Positions 16,094 to 24,711 of a stretch of DNA of 47,970 nt are shown here, piece after piece. The position numbers and the translations under genes are program-made. The notes beneath the pieces were generated by a model that was not told the DNA's origin, searched no databases, and saw nothing but the letters and a program-made list of their open reading frames with translations. Positions within the stretch are counted from its first letter, which is position 1; every line of letters starts with the position of its first letter. This stretch comes from Thermoleophilaceae bacterium (lineage in GTDB: Bacteria > Actinomycetota > Thermoleophilia > Solirubrobacterales > Thermoleophilaceae): the NCBI GenBank assembly GCA_030448005.1, contig JAUJNT010000002.1:190703-238672 (forward strand), given 5' to 3'.

Positions 16094-17026
16094 TCAAAGA
16101 ACGAAGGTCCGGTAGCGAACGCTTCCCCGCAACAGCGCGAGCATCTCGGCGGCGTCCGCCACGGCATATCCCGGAAGCGCGGCGAGTCCCCCGGCTCCGC
16201 GGCGGTGATGGGCGACGTAGTGGCGGGCGTACGGAGCCACCAGCGCGAGCGACAGCCCATGGGTGCGGCGCGCCAGCCCCGCGCCCGCGATTGCCGCCAG
16301 CAGCAACTCATGGCTCTCCTGCCAGAAGAGGCGATGGCGGTAGGAACCGCGAAGCCCGGGGTTTCGCTTGAGCGCGAGCACCGTGTCCTCCCAGCGCGCG
16401 GCGTCGGCGATCAGCCCGGCCAGCCCCCCGGCATAGACGGCGTGCCTCACGCGCGCGGCATCCTCGTACACCGTTGGCGCACCGGCCGCCCGGGCTCGCC
16501 ATGCCAGGTCGGTGTCCTCGCCCGAGGGGCGGCGAAATCCCTCGTGGAAGCCACCCAGGCGCTCGAGCAGTTCGCGCGGGTATGCGATGTTGCACGCCGG
16601 GTAGGCGGGGTCGGGGCCCGTCACCGCGCGCGTGCGACGGTAGACGCCTGCTCTTCCCAGCTCGTCTGCGTCCGGGTCGGTGCGGCCCTGGATCACCGCT
16701 GCCGGCTCGCGGCGGTGGGCGTCGAGGAGCGCCTGCGCCCAGCCGGGCTCTGCCACGACGTCGTCGTCCAGGAAGGCGACCAGGCCGCAGTGCGCCGCAC
16801 TCCAGCCGGCGTTGCGGGCGGCGGCAGGGCCACGCGCCGGATCGTGGCGCAGCGCACGGAAGTCGAGCCTGTCGACGCCACGCTCGAGCAACTCGGGCGT
16901 GGAGTCCGTGGACCCGTCGTCCACAACCACCACCTCCATCCGGGGGCCCTCCTGGGCGGCGAGGCTTCGCAGCAGCGCCTCGAGGCGCTGCGCGCGGTCG
17001 CGCGTGGCGATCACGGCGCAGATCAC
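16094..17026 (-). CDS. GT2-family glycosyltransferase
   Basis: A 310-residue GT-A glycosyltransferase. VVVVDDGSTDST (31-42) is the nucleotide-binding strand, AFLDDDVV (84-91) the metal-binding DxD element, and RPSGEDTDLAWR the catalytic-base ED region. After about residue 200 the helical tail lacks long membrane helices, so the enzyme is cytoplasmic or peripheral. The start is GTG 17026, overlapping the stop of the upstream GT2 gene; the longer open frame to 17419 only reads through that gene. Donor unknown. Confidence 0.88.
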   Translation of the reverse strand: MICAVIATRDRAQRLEALLRSLAAQEGPRMEVVVVDDGSTDSTPELLERGVDRLDFRALRHDPARGPAAARNAGWSAAHCGLVAFLDDDVVAEPGWAQALLDAHRREPAAVIQGRTDPDADELGRAGVYRRTRAVTGPDPAYPACNIAYPRELLERLGGFHEGFRRPSGEDTDLAWRARAAGAPTVYEDAARVRHAVYAGGLAGLIADAARWEDTVLALKRNPGLRGSYRHRLFWQESHELLLAAIAGAGLARRTHGLSLALVAPYARHYVAHHRRGAGGLAALPGYAVADAAEMLALLRGSVRYRTFVL

Positions 17027-17982
17027 GGGGCTGGCTCCAGTCCGAATGGCACCTCGGACCGCCCGCGCCCATGCAATTTCTCCTCCAGCAGCCGGCGCCG
17101 GCGCCTTGCCCGCGGCAGCAGCCGCATCGCCTCGCCGTACCCGCGTAGCAAGTGGCGCTCCCGAAGCAGCACGTAGCCAAGGGCGAGCACCTCGTAGGGC
17201 AGGATCCGTGGGAGGTCGCGGCGCAGGCCGGCGGGCGTGTCGTTGGTGGCCATCATCAGATAGCGGTTGCGAAACTGCACGCGCCTGTCGCGCTCGGGGA
17301 CCGTCGAGCGGGTGGACGGCCCGTAGGAGCGGATGTGCCACCCGAGCGCCCGCGGCTCGTACTCCGAGCGCCAGCCGAGCACGTGTCCCCGCCAGATCAG
17401 GTCCACGTCCGAGGCCCACTTCTCGAGGGCCTCATCGAGCACCTGGCCCTCGATCGCGCAATCCTCGAGCATCTCCCGCCGCGTCAGCGCCGCCGCGCCG
17501 TCGGGGCCGAACGCCGGCCCCGGCTCGTCGTAGGCGAGCGCGGGCCTGCCGTGGCCGAGCAGCGTGTTCTTGCGCCGGCGATCCACCGACATGCCGATGC
17601 AGTCGATGGCGTCGAGGCGCTGGGCGGGCAGCGGGCCCGCCGTGCGCAGGAGCTTGGGAGTGAGAGAGCCAACGCGCTCACCGCCCAGCCGAGGCCCGGC
17701 AGTGGCCAGGAACTCTGGATGAAGGAAGCAGTCCGCGTTCAGCAGGAGGACGGCCTCCCCCTGCGTGGCCTCGATGCCGCGGTTGTTTGCCGCCGCCCAA
17801 CTCTGGCGCTCCGGAAGGCGGAGGTGGCGCGCCCCGGCGTCCCTTGCGAGCTGCCCGGTGGCGTCGCTCGAGGCGTTGTCTATCACTGTCACCTCGGCAC
17901 CTTCCTGAGCGAGTGCGAGGGGCAGCGAATGCTCGAGGCAGTCTGCGCGGTCGGCGCTGATCAGTAGGATCGCCGTGTCCAT
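17023..17982 (-). CDS. GT2-family glycosyltransferase, rhamnosyltransferase-like
   Basis: A 319-residue GT-A enzyme. AEVTVIDNASSD (29-40) and AVLLLNADCFLHPEF (77-91) carry the nucleotide and metal sites (N82-A-D84 in place of DxD, as is usual in rhamnosyltransferase-type GT2 members). The EKWASDVDLIWRGH segment supplies the later acidic residues. The C-terminus is strongly basic (RLLPRARRRRRLLEEKLHGRGR), consistent with docking on the membrane. It begins 12 bp after the phosphatase gene and overlaps the next GT2 gene by four bases, so three genes are tightly coupled. Confidence 0.88.
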   Translation of the reverse strand: MDTAILLISADRADCLEHSLPLALAQEGAEVTVIDNASSDATGQLARDAGARHLRLPERQSWAAANNRGIEATQGEAVLLLNADCFLHPEFLATAGPRLGGERVGSLTPKLLRTAGPLPAQRLDAIDCIGMSVDRRRKNTLLGHGRPALAYDEPGPAFGPDGAAALTRREMLEDCAIEGQVLDEALEKWASDVDLIWRGHVLGWRSEYEPRALGWHIRSYGPSTRSTVPERDRRVQFRNRYLMMATNDTPAGLRRDLPRILPYEVLALGYVLLRERHLLRGYGEAMRLLPRARRRRRLLEEKLHGRGRSEVPFGLEPAP

Positions 17983-17994
17983 CGCGGCGCGGCT

Positions 17995-18825
17995 TCAGGC
18001 GCCGATCTCCAGCAGGCGCTCCAGCAGCGCGGGTGTGGCGGCGGCGAAGACCCGGTAGCGCACCCCCAGGTCGAGCGCCGCGTCGAGCGGGTCCTCGCCC
18101 GCCTCGGGGAACGCCACCGCCCCTCCGGCCTCGCGGACGATCAGCTGCCCCGCGGCGCAGTCCACCGAGCGGGTGTCTCCCAGGGTGAGCATGCCGTCGA
18201 AGCGGCCCGCGGCCACGTAGCAGAGCGAGAGCGCTATCGACCCGATGCCGCGCAGCCGCGAGGCGCCGGTGGCGGTGAGGGCGTCCGCGTAGCGCTCGAT
18301 CAGCGTGGGATGCACCGTCTCGAGGCCTACCATCTCGAGCTGCCCCTCGCTGGCGAGCGGAGTCACGCGCTCGCCGTCGAGGAAGGCGCCCTTGCCCCGC
18401 TGTGCCCACCAGTCCTGGCGATGGCTGAAGTCGTGGATGTAGCCGAGCTCCACGTGCCCCATCGTCGGGCCGCCGGCCACGGCGATCGAGAGGGCAAACG
18501 CAGGGATGCCGCGCTTTGCGTTGCGCGAGCCGTCGATCGGGTCGATCACCACGTGCGCCGGGCCGCCGCCGGCGATCTCGACCTGGCCGCGCTCCTCCGA
18601 CACCGCGGTGAGCGGCACCCGGAGCTGTTCGAGCTCGTGGAAGACGGCGTCCTCCACCTCGCGGTCGATCACGAGCGCCATGTCTCCCCCCATGCCCTGG
18701 CCGGCCGTGGCGGTCCGATCGGCGGACCCGGGGTAGCGCTCGAGCACCCGCTCGGCGCCCTGCGCGGCTCGCCGGCAGAGGGCCAGCCAGTCGACTCCGG
18801 CGAGCGGGTCGGTTGAGGTGCTCAT
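17995..18825 (-). CDS. Inositol monophosphatase family protein
   Basis: A 276-residue Mg/Li-type phosphatase. Metal ligands are visible: SEERG (E77-E78), DPIDGSRN (D95, D98) and VDCAAG (D222), the last replacing the usual WDxAAG. The family removes phosphate from inositol phosphates, sugar phosphates such as fructose-1,6-bisphosphate or mannose/heptose phosphates, or 3'-phosphoadenosine phosphates. Within a glycan locus a sugar-phosphate or sulfation-by-product role is plausible; sequence alone cannot decide. The DGSRN motif (N in place of T) hints at a non-classical substrate. It has its own TATCCT box 7 nt before the ATG. Confidence 0.87.
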   Translation of the reverse strand: MSTSTDPLAGVDWLALCRRAAQGAERVLERYPGSADRTATAGQGMGGDMALVIDREVEDAVFHELEQLRVPLTAVSEERGQVEIAGGGPAHVVIDPIDGSRNAKRGIPAFALSIAVAGGPTMGHVELGYIHDFSHRQDWWAQRGKGAFLDGERVTPLASEGQLEMVGLETVHPTLIERYADALTATGASRLRGIGSIALSLCYVAAGRFDGMLTLGDTRSVDCAAGQLIVREAGGAVAFPEAGEDPLDAALDLGVRYRVFAAATPALLERLLEIGA

Positions 18826-18832
18826 CCCGAAG

Positions 18833-18838
18833 AGGATA
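18833..18838 (-). promoter_or_regulatory. -10 box, leaderless promoter of phosphatase gene
   Basis: TATCCT on the minus strand, exactly 7 nt before ATG 18825, in the 25-bp gap after the GT4 stop. It could raise expression of the phosphatase and both GT2 genes independently of the upstream GT4. Confidence 0.5.
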
Positions 18839-18850
18839 TGTGCGAGCCCT

Positions 18851-19858
18851 TCACAGGAGCTCGCGGTAGACGGCGGCCGTCAGCTCGGCGGTGCGGTCCC
18901 AGGACAGCCGCGCCGCCCTCACGCGGCCGCGCTCGACCAGGCCGGCGCGGCGCTCGGGGTCCTCGAGCACGCCGCGGATCGTGGCCGCCATGTCGCCCTC
19001 GTCGAGCGGGTCGAAGAGCGCCGCCGCGCCCGCTGCCGCCTCCGGGAGCGCGGTGGCGCGCGCGGCCGCCACGGGACAGCCGCGCGCCATGGCCTCCACT
19101 ATCACCAGGCCGAAGCCCTCGTAGAGGCTGGGATAGACCAGCAGGTCGGCGCCGCGCATCAGCGCGTCGAGGCTGGAGTCATCCACGTAGCCCGTGAGCT
19201 CCACGGGAGCGCCCGCCGCCGCGCCGCGGATGGCTGCACCCTCTCCCGCGTCGAGCCCCGCGAGCACCAGCCGGTGCGGCAGGCCGTCGGCGCGCAGCCG
19301 TGCGAAGGCGCGGACGAGGCGCACCAGGTTCTTCTTGCGGCGCAGGTCTCCCACCGCGAGCAGGTACCGGCCTGGCGGAAGCGGCGCGTCGCCGATCTCC
19401 AGGCACGGCGCGGAATGGATCGTGCGCGTTCGCTCCGGGTCGACGCCGTATCGCTCGCAGAGGTCCCCGCGCGTGTGCTCGGACACGCAGATCACCCGCT
19501 CGGCCGAGCGGGCGCAGCGGGGCGTGAACGTGCGGTACTTCCACCCGGTGAGCCTTTCGAAGTCCTCGGGGTGCTCCTCGAAGGCCAGGTCGTGCACCGT
19601 GACAACGCCCGGGCACGGGCGGCGCAACGGCAGGAAGCAGTTGGGCGCATGGATGAGGGCGGCACCCCTGCTGCGCAGGACGCGCGGCAGGGCGAGCTGC
19701 TCCCATAGGAGCTCCGGGCCGCGCCCTCCCTCATCCAGCTCCATCAGCTCGACCTCGCCGCGGCGGCGAAGCGCCCGCACCAGCTCGAGCGTGTAGCGGC
19801 CCCACCCGCGCAGCTGTGGCCCGCGGGCGTCGCGGGCGTCGATCGCGACCGTGGGCAT
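18851..19858 (-). CDS. GT4-family glycosyltransferase
   Basis: A 335-residue GT-B enzyme. The N-terminus VAIDARDARGPQLRGWGRYTLELVRAL is the acceptor-domain G-rich loop typical of mannosyl/rhamnosyl GT4 members; the linker shows CVSEHTRGDL, and the donor domain has LLAVGDLRRKKNLVRLVRAF and the EX7E element in YPSLYEGFGLVIVEAMARG. The start is ATG 19858: a TACGCT box lies 8 nt upstream, and the extra 20 residues of the longer frame overlap the divergent GT2 gene. It is the first gene of the minus-strand run that ends at 12556. The related proteins 20969-21985 and 24708-25739 share the same opening motif. Confidence 0.88.
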   Translation of the reverse strand: MPTVAIDARDARGPQLRGWGRYTLELVRALRRRGEVELMELDEGGRGPELLWEQLALPRVLRSRGAALIHAPNCFLPLRRPCPGVVTVHDLAFEEHPEDFERLTGWKYRTFTPRCARSAERVICVSEHTRGDLCERYGVDPERTRTIHSAPCLEIGDAPLPPGRYLLAVGDLRRKKNLVRLVRAFARLRADGLPHRLVLAGLDAGEGAAIRGAAAGAPVELTGYVDDSSLDALMRGADLLVYPSLYEGFGLVIVEAMARGCPVAAARATALPEAAAGAAALFDPLDEGDMAATIRGVLEDPERRAGLVERGRVRAARLSWDRTAELTAAVYRELL

Positions 19859-19866
19859 CGCCCCGA

Positions 19867-19872
19867 AGCGTA
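19867..19872 (-). promoter_or_regulatory. -10 box, leaderless promoter of seven-gene glycan run
   Basis: TACGCT on the minus strand, 8 nt before ATG 19858. This is the outermost promoter found for the run 19858 to 12556. Confidence 0.5.
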
Positions 19873-19886
19873 AGACTTGTGACTGC

Positions 19887-20837
19887 GTGGGAGAGCTGGA
19901 GCCAATCGGCCTGGACACTCAGACGGTCGGTGTGATCGTGCCGGTCCGTGGCCCGTCACCGTTCCTCGAAGAGGCGCTGGCGGCGATCCTCGCCCAGTCG
20001 CCCCCGCCCGCCGACGTGGTGGTGATCGACGACGCATCCCCGGAGCCGGTGGCTCTGCCGGAGGCGGCCCACGGCTGCCGGCTCGTGCGGCGCGAGGCCC
20101 GGGGTGGCCCCGCCGGGGCCAGGCAGACCGGCCTCGAGGCGCTTCGCACCGGGCTGGTGGCGCTCTGCGACTCCGACGACGTGTGGGAGCAGGGAAAGCT
20201 CCGCGCCCAGCTCGAGGCGCTGGCCGACCATCCCGACGCCGCCCTCTGCTTCGGGCGCGCGACGGTCATCGGCCCGGACGGGACCCAGACCGGCGAGCGG
20301 TGGGAGGAGCCGGAGCCCGGACCCCACGGGCCGGACGATCTCCTGCCGGTGATGTACGACCGCGATCCACTTCCCACCTCCAGCGTGGTCGTGCGCCGAG
20401 ACGCGTTGGAGGGCGCGGGCGGCTTCGCCAGCGACGTGCCGTACGGGGTAGAGGACTGGGACCTGTGGCTGCGGCTCCTGGCCGCCGGTGCCACGTTCGT
20501 GTGCGAGCCTGCGGCCCGCGTGCGCTACCGCCGTCACGAATCCGGACTGACCGCGGACCTCGAGAACCTGGCTCGCGGCAGCCTCGAGGTCCACGAGCGT
20601 CATGCGGAGCTCGTGAGCTCCGGGGTGCGCGAGGCGGTTCGCGCACGCGACCTCACCACCCTGGCGCGCGGACGGGTCCGGCGCCGGGACTACGCCGGGG
20701 CAAGGGCCGCGCTACGGGAGGCTGCGACGCACGGAACGCTGCCACCCCGTGAGCGGGCGCTTGGGCTGCTGCTCGCCCTGCCGGGCGTGCGCGGAGCGCT
20801 GGGGCGACGCAGCCCCTACCCGGCCGGGCGGTTGTGA
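19887..20837 (+). CDS. GT2-family glycosyltransferase
   Basis: A 316-residue GT-A enzyme. VGVIVPVRGPSPFLEEALAAI opens the fold, VVVIDDASPEP is the nucleotide site, LVALCDSDDVWEQGKL the metal-binding DSDD, and VPYGVEDWDLWLRLLAAG carries the catalytic ED. The C-terminal 80 residues are helical and Arg/Ala-rich. The start is uncertain: ATG 19851 overlaps the divergent GT4 gene and its promoter, so GTG 19887 is preferred. It is transcribed alone, between two minus-strand runs. Confidence 0.85.
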   Translation: MGELEPIGLDTQTVGVIVPVRGPSPFLEEALAAILAQSPPPADVVVIDDASPEPVALPEAAHGCRLVRREARGGPAGARQTGLEALRTGLVALCDSDDVWEQGKLRAQLEALADHPDAALCFGRATVIGPDGTQTGERWEEPEPGPHGPDDLLPVMYDRDPLPTSSVVVRRDALEGAGGFASDVPYGVEDWDLWLRLLAAGATFVCEPAARVRYRRHESGLTADLENLARGSLEVHERHAELVSSGVREAVRARDLTTLARGRVRRRDYAGARAALREAATHGTLPPRERALGLLLALPGVRGALGRRSPYPAGRL

Positions 20838-20968
20838 GCGCATGCCTTGCCCGCCCCGTTCCGTGACTGGAAGTTGCCCCGTCAGCGCGTTTCGTTTCCG
20901 GTCGGCGGGAAGGTGCGGGTCGTGAAGATCGTGGCGGTGATTGCGCCGACGCGCGTAGCGGCAAGGGT

Positions 20969-21985
20969 TCATCCCTGCGCGGCCCGCTCGTATACCGCCC
21001 AGGTCTCCGCCGCTACGTCGGCCCAGGTGCGCCGCGGAGGCTCGGCTCGCGTGCCCGCGAGCGACTCGGCCGCCGCCAGCAGGCCCTCCATGTCCCCCGG
21101 CTCGACCAGAGCCGCGTCGCTCCGGCCGCCGAGGGTCTCGGGCAGCGAGCCGGCCGCGTACGCGGCAACGGGCGTGCCGCACGCAAGCGCCTCGATCGGC
21201 GGCAGCCCGTAGCCCTCGTCGGCGGAGGGGAAGACGAGCGCCTCGGCGGCAGTGAGCAGGGCGGCCAGCTCCCGGTCGGGGAGCCGCCCGGCCAGCTTCA
21301 CCCGGCCTGCCGCCGCGAGCGTGTGAGCGGCCGCCCCCGCACGCCCGGCCAGAACCAGCGGAAGCCCGTGTCCCGCGCGCACCGCCGCCGCCAGTGCCTC
21401 GAGCCCCTTGCGCGGGTCCGGCGGGTCGAGGCCGCCGACCCACACCAGGAAGCGCTCGGGTAGCTCGAGTCGCTCGAGCAGCGACCGCGGATCGGGGATC
21501 GGGTGGAAGGCTGGTGCCGCTGCCTCCGCGATGGTCTCGATCCGCCCGGGCACGAGCCCGAGCAGGCGTTCGGCGTCATGGGCCACCGTGCGCGACGGCA
21601 CGATGACCCGCGCCGCCCGACGCACCGCCCGGTAGCGCAACCGGTGCTTGAGCCCCGTCTTCAGGTAGCGCTCGGGCTGCTTGAGCGGCACGAGGTCGTG
21701 GAGCGTCACCACGAGCGGGGCGCCGGGACGGAGGCTCACTAGGTCCACCGTCGGCGTGTGCAGGACCGCGGCGCCGGTCAGGCGCACGTCGCGCGCGAGC
21801 AGCAGGTGCTCCCAACCCTCGCGGAGGCGCTCGGGCGCGGGCGGGCGGCGCAACGCGCCCAGGGCGATCACCTGGCCGGCGTGGGCGGCCTCGAGCGCTT
21901 CGAGCAGGCACGCGGCGTAGCGCCCGATGCCGCCTCCCGCCAGCCCCGGATCGGCCAGCGCGCGGGCATCGAAGGCCACCCGCAT
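20969..21985 (-). CDS. GT4-family glycosyltransferase
   Basis: A 338-residue GT-B enzyme. VAFDARALADPGLAGGGIGRYAACLLEAL is the acceptor loop, TLHDLVPLKQPERY and VIVPSRTVAHDAERLLG mark the first domain, and FLVWVGGLDPPDPRKGLEAL with FPSADEGYGLPPIEALACGTPVAAY (EX7E) marks the donor domain. The start ATG 21985 overlaps the previous stop by one base (TGATG). It closes a three-gene minus-strand run (GT2, GT4, GT4). The 131-bp gap to the convergent GT2 gene at 20837 shows no clear feature. Confidence 0.88.
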   Translation of the reverse strand: MRVAFDARALADPGLAGGGIGRYAACLLEALEAAHAGQVIALGALRRPPAPERLREGWEHLLLARDVRLTGAAVLHTPTVDLVSLRPGAPLVVTLHDLVPLKQPERYLKTGLKHRLRYRAVRRAARVIVPSRTVAHDAERLLGLVPGRIETIAEAAAPAFHPIPDPRSLLERLELPERFLVWVGGLDPPDPRKGLEALAAAVRAGHGLPLVLAGRAGAAAHTLAAAGRVKLAGRLPDRELAALLTAAEALVFPSADEGYGLPPIEALACGTPVAAYAAGSLPETLGGRSDAALVEPGDMEGLLAAAESLAGTRAEPPRRTWADVAAETWAVYERAAQG

Positions 21986-23118
21986 CAGCGGGGCTCGCCC
22001 CGCGCGCGGACCGGGGCGCCGGGAGCGGCGCGACCGCGGGCGGCCAGCGCCTCCCCGAAGGCGGCCGCCACCGCCGCGCTCACCCGCTCGGAGGCAAAGG
22101 GCACGGCAGCCTCGCGGCAGGCCTCCGCGACTGTCGCCGACCGGGGCAGCAGCCCGGCGAGGGCGTCCGCCAGCGCGCCGGGGTCCCCGGGCGGCACGAG
22201 CGCTCCCACCCCTCCATCGCTCACGTACTCCTCCATCCCACCCGACCGCGTGGCCACCACCGGCGTTCCGGCCGCGAGGGCCTCTGCGGCCACGGTGCCG
22301 AAGGGCTCGGCCAGCGACGGAACCGCCAGGACGTCGAACCAAGGCATGAGACGCGCGGCCTCCGGCACGTTGCCCAGCATGAGCACCCGGTCGCCGTACC
22401 GAGCCGCCGCCGCGAGCACCTCATCCGCGTAGTCGCGCGGGCCTTCGAGCTCCGCACCTGCGACGAGAACGAGGCGCACGCCGGGAAGGCGCTCGGCCAG
22501 GGTGGGCAGCGCCCTCAGGAGGTCGAGCGGCGCCTTGCGAGGCTCGAGCCGGCCCACGAAGCCAACCGTGGGCCGGCCGTCGGCCCACGGTGGGCGCTCG
22601 ACGGGCTCGACGGGGTCGACCGGGCAACCAACCACGCGAAGGGAGCTCCCGGGCGCGCCGAGCGCGCGCGAGCGATCGGCCACCGCCTGCGAGTCACACA
22701 GCACGACCGGCGCCCGCGACCAGAAGCGCTTGCTGCGCCAGGGCAGCGGAGTTCGCTCGAGCAGGTCGTGCACGTGGGGCACCAGGATCGTCCCCGCCAG
22801 CCCGGGAGCCAGGCGCTGGGCCACCGTGCCGTTGAGCCACGCCAGGGCAAAGCCGCCCTCCTTGACGAGCGCGCGGGCGCGCGGCAGCGCCGCCAGCGCT
22901 CTGGCCCACGCCCCGGCGCTCAGGGGGCCCACCGCCAGCCGGTGGGTGACGATCCCCTCCTGCCGCGCCGCCTCCTCGAGGGGGCCGGCCCCGGGAGAGG
23001 CGATCTCCACCTCGAAGCCGTGCGAGGGGAGGAGCCGCGCGATTCGCAGTAGGCCGTACTCCGCTCCGCCGAGGACGGCGGCCTGGGCCACGGCGAGCAC
23101 GCGGGCCCGGTCGCTCAT
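21985..23118 (-). CDS. GT4-family glycosyltransferase
   Basis: A 377-residue GT-B enzyme. The N-terminus VLAVAQAAVLGGAEYGLLRIARLLPSHGFEVEIA has the GGAE motif of the WaaG/PimB-like subgroup; the donor domain shows TVGFVGRLEPRKAPLDLLRAL, VLMLGNVPEAARLMPWFDVLAVPS and AEPFGTVAAEALAAGTPVVAT (EX7E). The start ATG 23118 overlaps the GT2 stop (ATGA). Upstream in the same frame, an 18-bp tandem repeat could extend the protein with a DAQAN-type stretch, but the homology starts after ATG 23118. Confidence 0.88.
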   Translation of the reverse strand: MSDRARVLAVAQAAVLGGAEYGLLRIARLLPSHGFEVEIASPGAGPLEEAARQEGIVTHRLAVGPLSAGAWARALAALPRARALVKEGGFALAWLNGTVAQRLAPGLAGTILVPHVHDLLERTPLPWRSKRFWSRAPVVLCDSQAVADRSRALGAPGSSLRVVGCPVDPVEPVERPPWADGRPTVGFVGRLEPRKAPLDLLRALPTLAERLPGVRLVLVAGAELEGPRDYADEVLAAAARYGDRVLMLGNVPEAARLMPWFDVLAVPSLAEPFGTVAAEALAAGTPVVATRSGGMEEYVSDGGVGALVPPGDPGALADALAGLLPRSATVAEACREAAVPFASERVSAAVAAAFGEALAARGRAAPGAPVRARGEPR

Positions 23119-24035
23119 CGCCTGCGCGTCCGGGTTCGCCTGCGTGTCCCGGTTCGCCTGCGCGTCCGGGTGTTCGACCGCCGCCGCCCGAGCTCGCGCG
23201 TCCAGGCCACCAGCGGGTTCACGAGCGCCACCAGCGCGGCGTCCCGGTCGCGCGTCCGCACGGCGCGGGCCAGCTCCGCCGCGCCCGTTCTCAGCCCCCA
23301 CATGAGGAAGCCCGGCCACCGGTGCGGCGGCGCGGCACCGGGATACTCGCGCTCGAGCCAGCCGATCCCCGCGCCGTGAACCAGCTGCTGGTCGAGCAGG
23401 CCTCGCAACGTCCGGCGGCTCGCGTGAACCACGCGCGCTCCCTCGCGGCGCTCCACTGCCCAACCGGCGGCCTCGAGCCGGTAGCAGAGGTCGGCGTCCT
23501 CGCATGCACGCAGCTCCTCTCGAAAGCCGCCCACCGCGGCGAAGGCCTCTCGGCGCACGGCGCAGTTGGCAGTCTGGGCAAACGCCCAGCGGCCGAGTCC
23601 GAGCGTGGTGTCCTGCCCCATGCTGTGGGTGAGCCGCGCCCAGCGGACGGCCGGTGGCGCACGGCGCTCGTGCGTGCCGGGGCCGTCCACGATGCCCCCT
23701 GCAAGCAGCGCGGTCCTGGGCCTCGGAGGATCGGCGAAGTAGCGGTCGAGCAGGTCCTCGGGCGCCTCCGTGTCCGCGTCGAGGAACACCAGCCACTCCG
23801 CCTCGCCGGTGGCCGCCCCCTTGTTCCGCGCGAATCCGGGGGTCTGTAGCTCCGGGGCGGGCACCACCCGCGGCTCGCCGGTAAGCGCGGGCGAAGGGGC
23901 ATCGGGTCGGTTGTCCACGACGGTGACGGTGTCGCCGGGAGCCAGCCGGAGGCGGGCCACCCGGCCGGCCAGCTCAGCCAGCCCGGCCGGCGGTCCCAGA
24001 TAGGGCACCACCACGTCCACCGCGGGCCGCGGCAT
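23115..24035 (-). CDS. GT2-family glycosyltransferase with Arg/Thr repeat tail
   Basis: A 306-residue GT-A enzyme. VDVVVPYLGPPAGLAEL begins the fold; VTVVDNRPDAP is the nucleotide site, WLVFLDADTEAPEDLL the DxD region, and ELRACEDADLCYRLEAAGW the catalytic ED. The last 20 residues are a repetitive basic tail (TRTRRR-type units) encoded by the 18-bp repeat at 23120-23171 and not part of the GT fold. The start is ATG 24035, because upstream sequence belongs to the divergent methyltransferase region. It is first in a run with two GT4 genes. The tail could help membrane docking, or be neutral expansion. Confidence 0.85.
   Translation of the reverse strand: MPRPAVDVVVPYLGPPAGLAELAGRVARLRLAPGDTVTVVDNRPDAPSPALTGEPRVVPAPELQTPGFARNKGAATGEAEWLVFLDADTEAPEDLLDRYFADPPRPRTALLAGGIVDGPGTHERRAPPAVRWARLTHSMGQDTTLGLGRWAFAQTANCAVRREAFAAVGGFREELRACEDADLCYRLEAAGWAVERREGARVVHASRRTLRGLLDQQLVHGAGIGWLEREYPGAAPPHRWPGFLMWGLRTGAAELARAVRTRDRDAALVALVNPLVAWTRELGRRRSNTRTRRRTGTRRRTRTRRR
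23120..23171 (-). repeat. 18-bp tandem repeat (2.9 copies) at gene junction
   Basis: Units begin at 23120, 23138 and 23156 (plus-strand GCCTGCG-GTCC-GGTTC), with two substitutions in the middle unit. It encodes the TRTRRR tail of the GT2 protein and ends three bases before that gene's stop, within 2 bp of the next start codon. The period is a multiple of three, so copy-number change would keep both proteins in frame. Confidence 0.75.
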
Positions 24036-24135
24036 CTCAGGCGTGTGATCTCTCGCCAGCGCGATCGCGGATGAGGCGCCCCGGCAAGCACGGGGATTCG
24101 AGGCCCGCCATGGCAGGTAGCGTAGAGCGCCGCGG

Positions 24136-24711
24136 ATGAGCGGGTACGACGACGACATCTGGCGCCTCGTGCCGGCGCAGGCCGCCCCGCCCCCGACACA
24201 CCTCGTTGGCTTCGTCAGGGGGCTCGGCCGGCCCGCGACCGCGCTCGACCTCGGATGCGGTGACGGTCGTCTGAGCACCGAGCTGCGGGCAGGCGAGCTG
24301 GTGGCGGCGGACGTGTCGCGGGTCGCTCTCGAGCGGGCACAGGCGCGGGTTCCCGCCGCGCGCACCGTGCACCTCGAGCCCGACGAGCCGCTGCCCCTGG
24401 ACGACGGGGCGTTCGACCTCGTGCTCTGTGCCGAGACGCTCGAGCATGTGCGCGACGTGCAGCTCATGCTCTCCGAGGCCAGGCGCGTGCTACGCCCCGG
24501 CGGGCGCCTGGCGGTCACGACCCCTGCCCATGGGCGGCTCATCGGGGTGGACGTGGCCGTGCGCGGGTTCGAGCGCAGGTTCGATCCGCTCTCGCCGCAC
24601 CTGCGCTTCTTCACGCGGCGCTCGCTCGCCACGATCCTCGACGCGCTCGGGTTCGACCCCGGCGCCATCCGAAGCGAGGCCGGCACGCTGCTTGCCGTGG
24701 CCACCCGGTGA
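24136..24711 (+). CDS. Class I SAM-dependent methyltransferase (Methyltransf_11 type)
   Basis: A 191-residue methyltransferase. Motif I is ALDLGCGDGRL (36-46), motif II AADVSRVALERAQ, motif IV FDLVLCAETLEHV, and the post-IV helix ARRVLRPGGRLAVTTP is textbook for the UbiE/Methyltransf_11 group. It has no transmembrane part. It is likely to modify a sugar of the glycan built by its neighbours. The stop overlaps the GTG of the next GT4 gene, so it leads a four-gene plus-strand run. Candidate -10 boxes are TAGCGT (24118) or TAGAGC (24123); neither is decisive. Confidence 0.85.
   Translation: MSGYDDDIWRLVPAQAAPPPTHLVGFVRGLGRPATALDLGCGDGRLSTELRAGELVAADVSRVALERAQARVPAARTVHLEPDEPLPLDDGAFDLVLCAETLEHVRDVQLMLSEARRVLRPGGRLAVTTPAHGRLIGVDVAVRGFERRFDPLSPHLRFFTRRSLATILDALGFDPGAIRSEAGTLLAVATR

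Noticed and set aside
20838-20968. Possible terminator in the gap between convergent GT2 and GT4 genes
   Set aside because: No hairpin of useful length was found by eye; nothing supportable.
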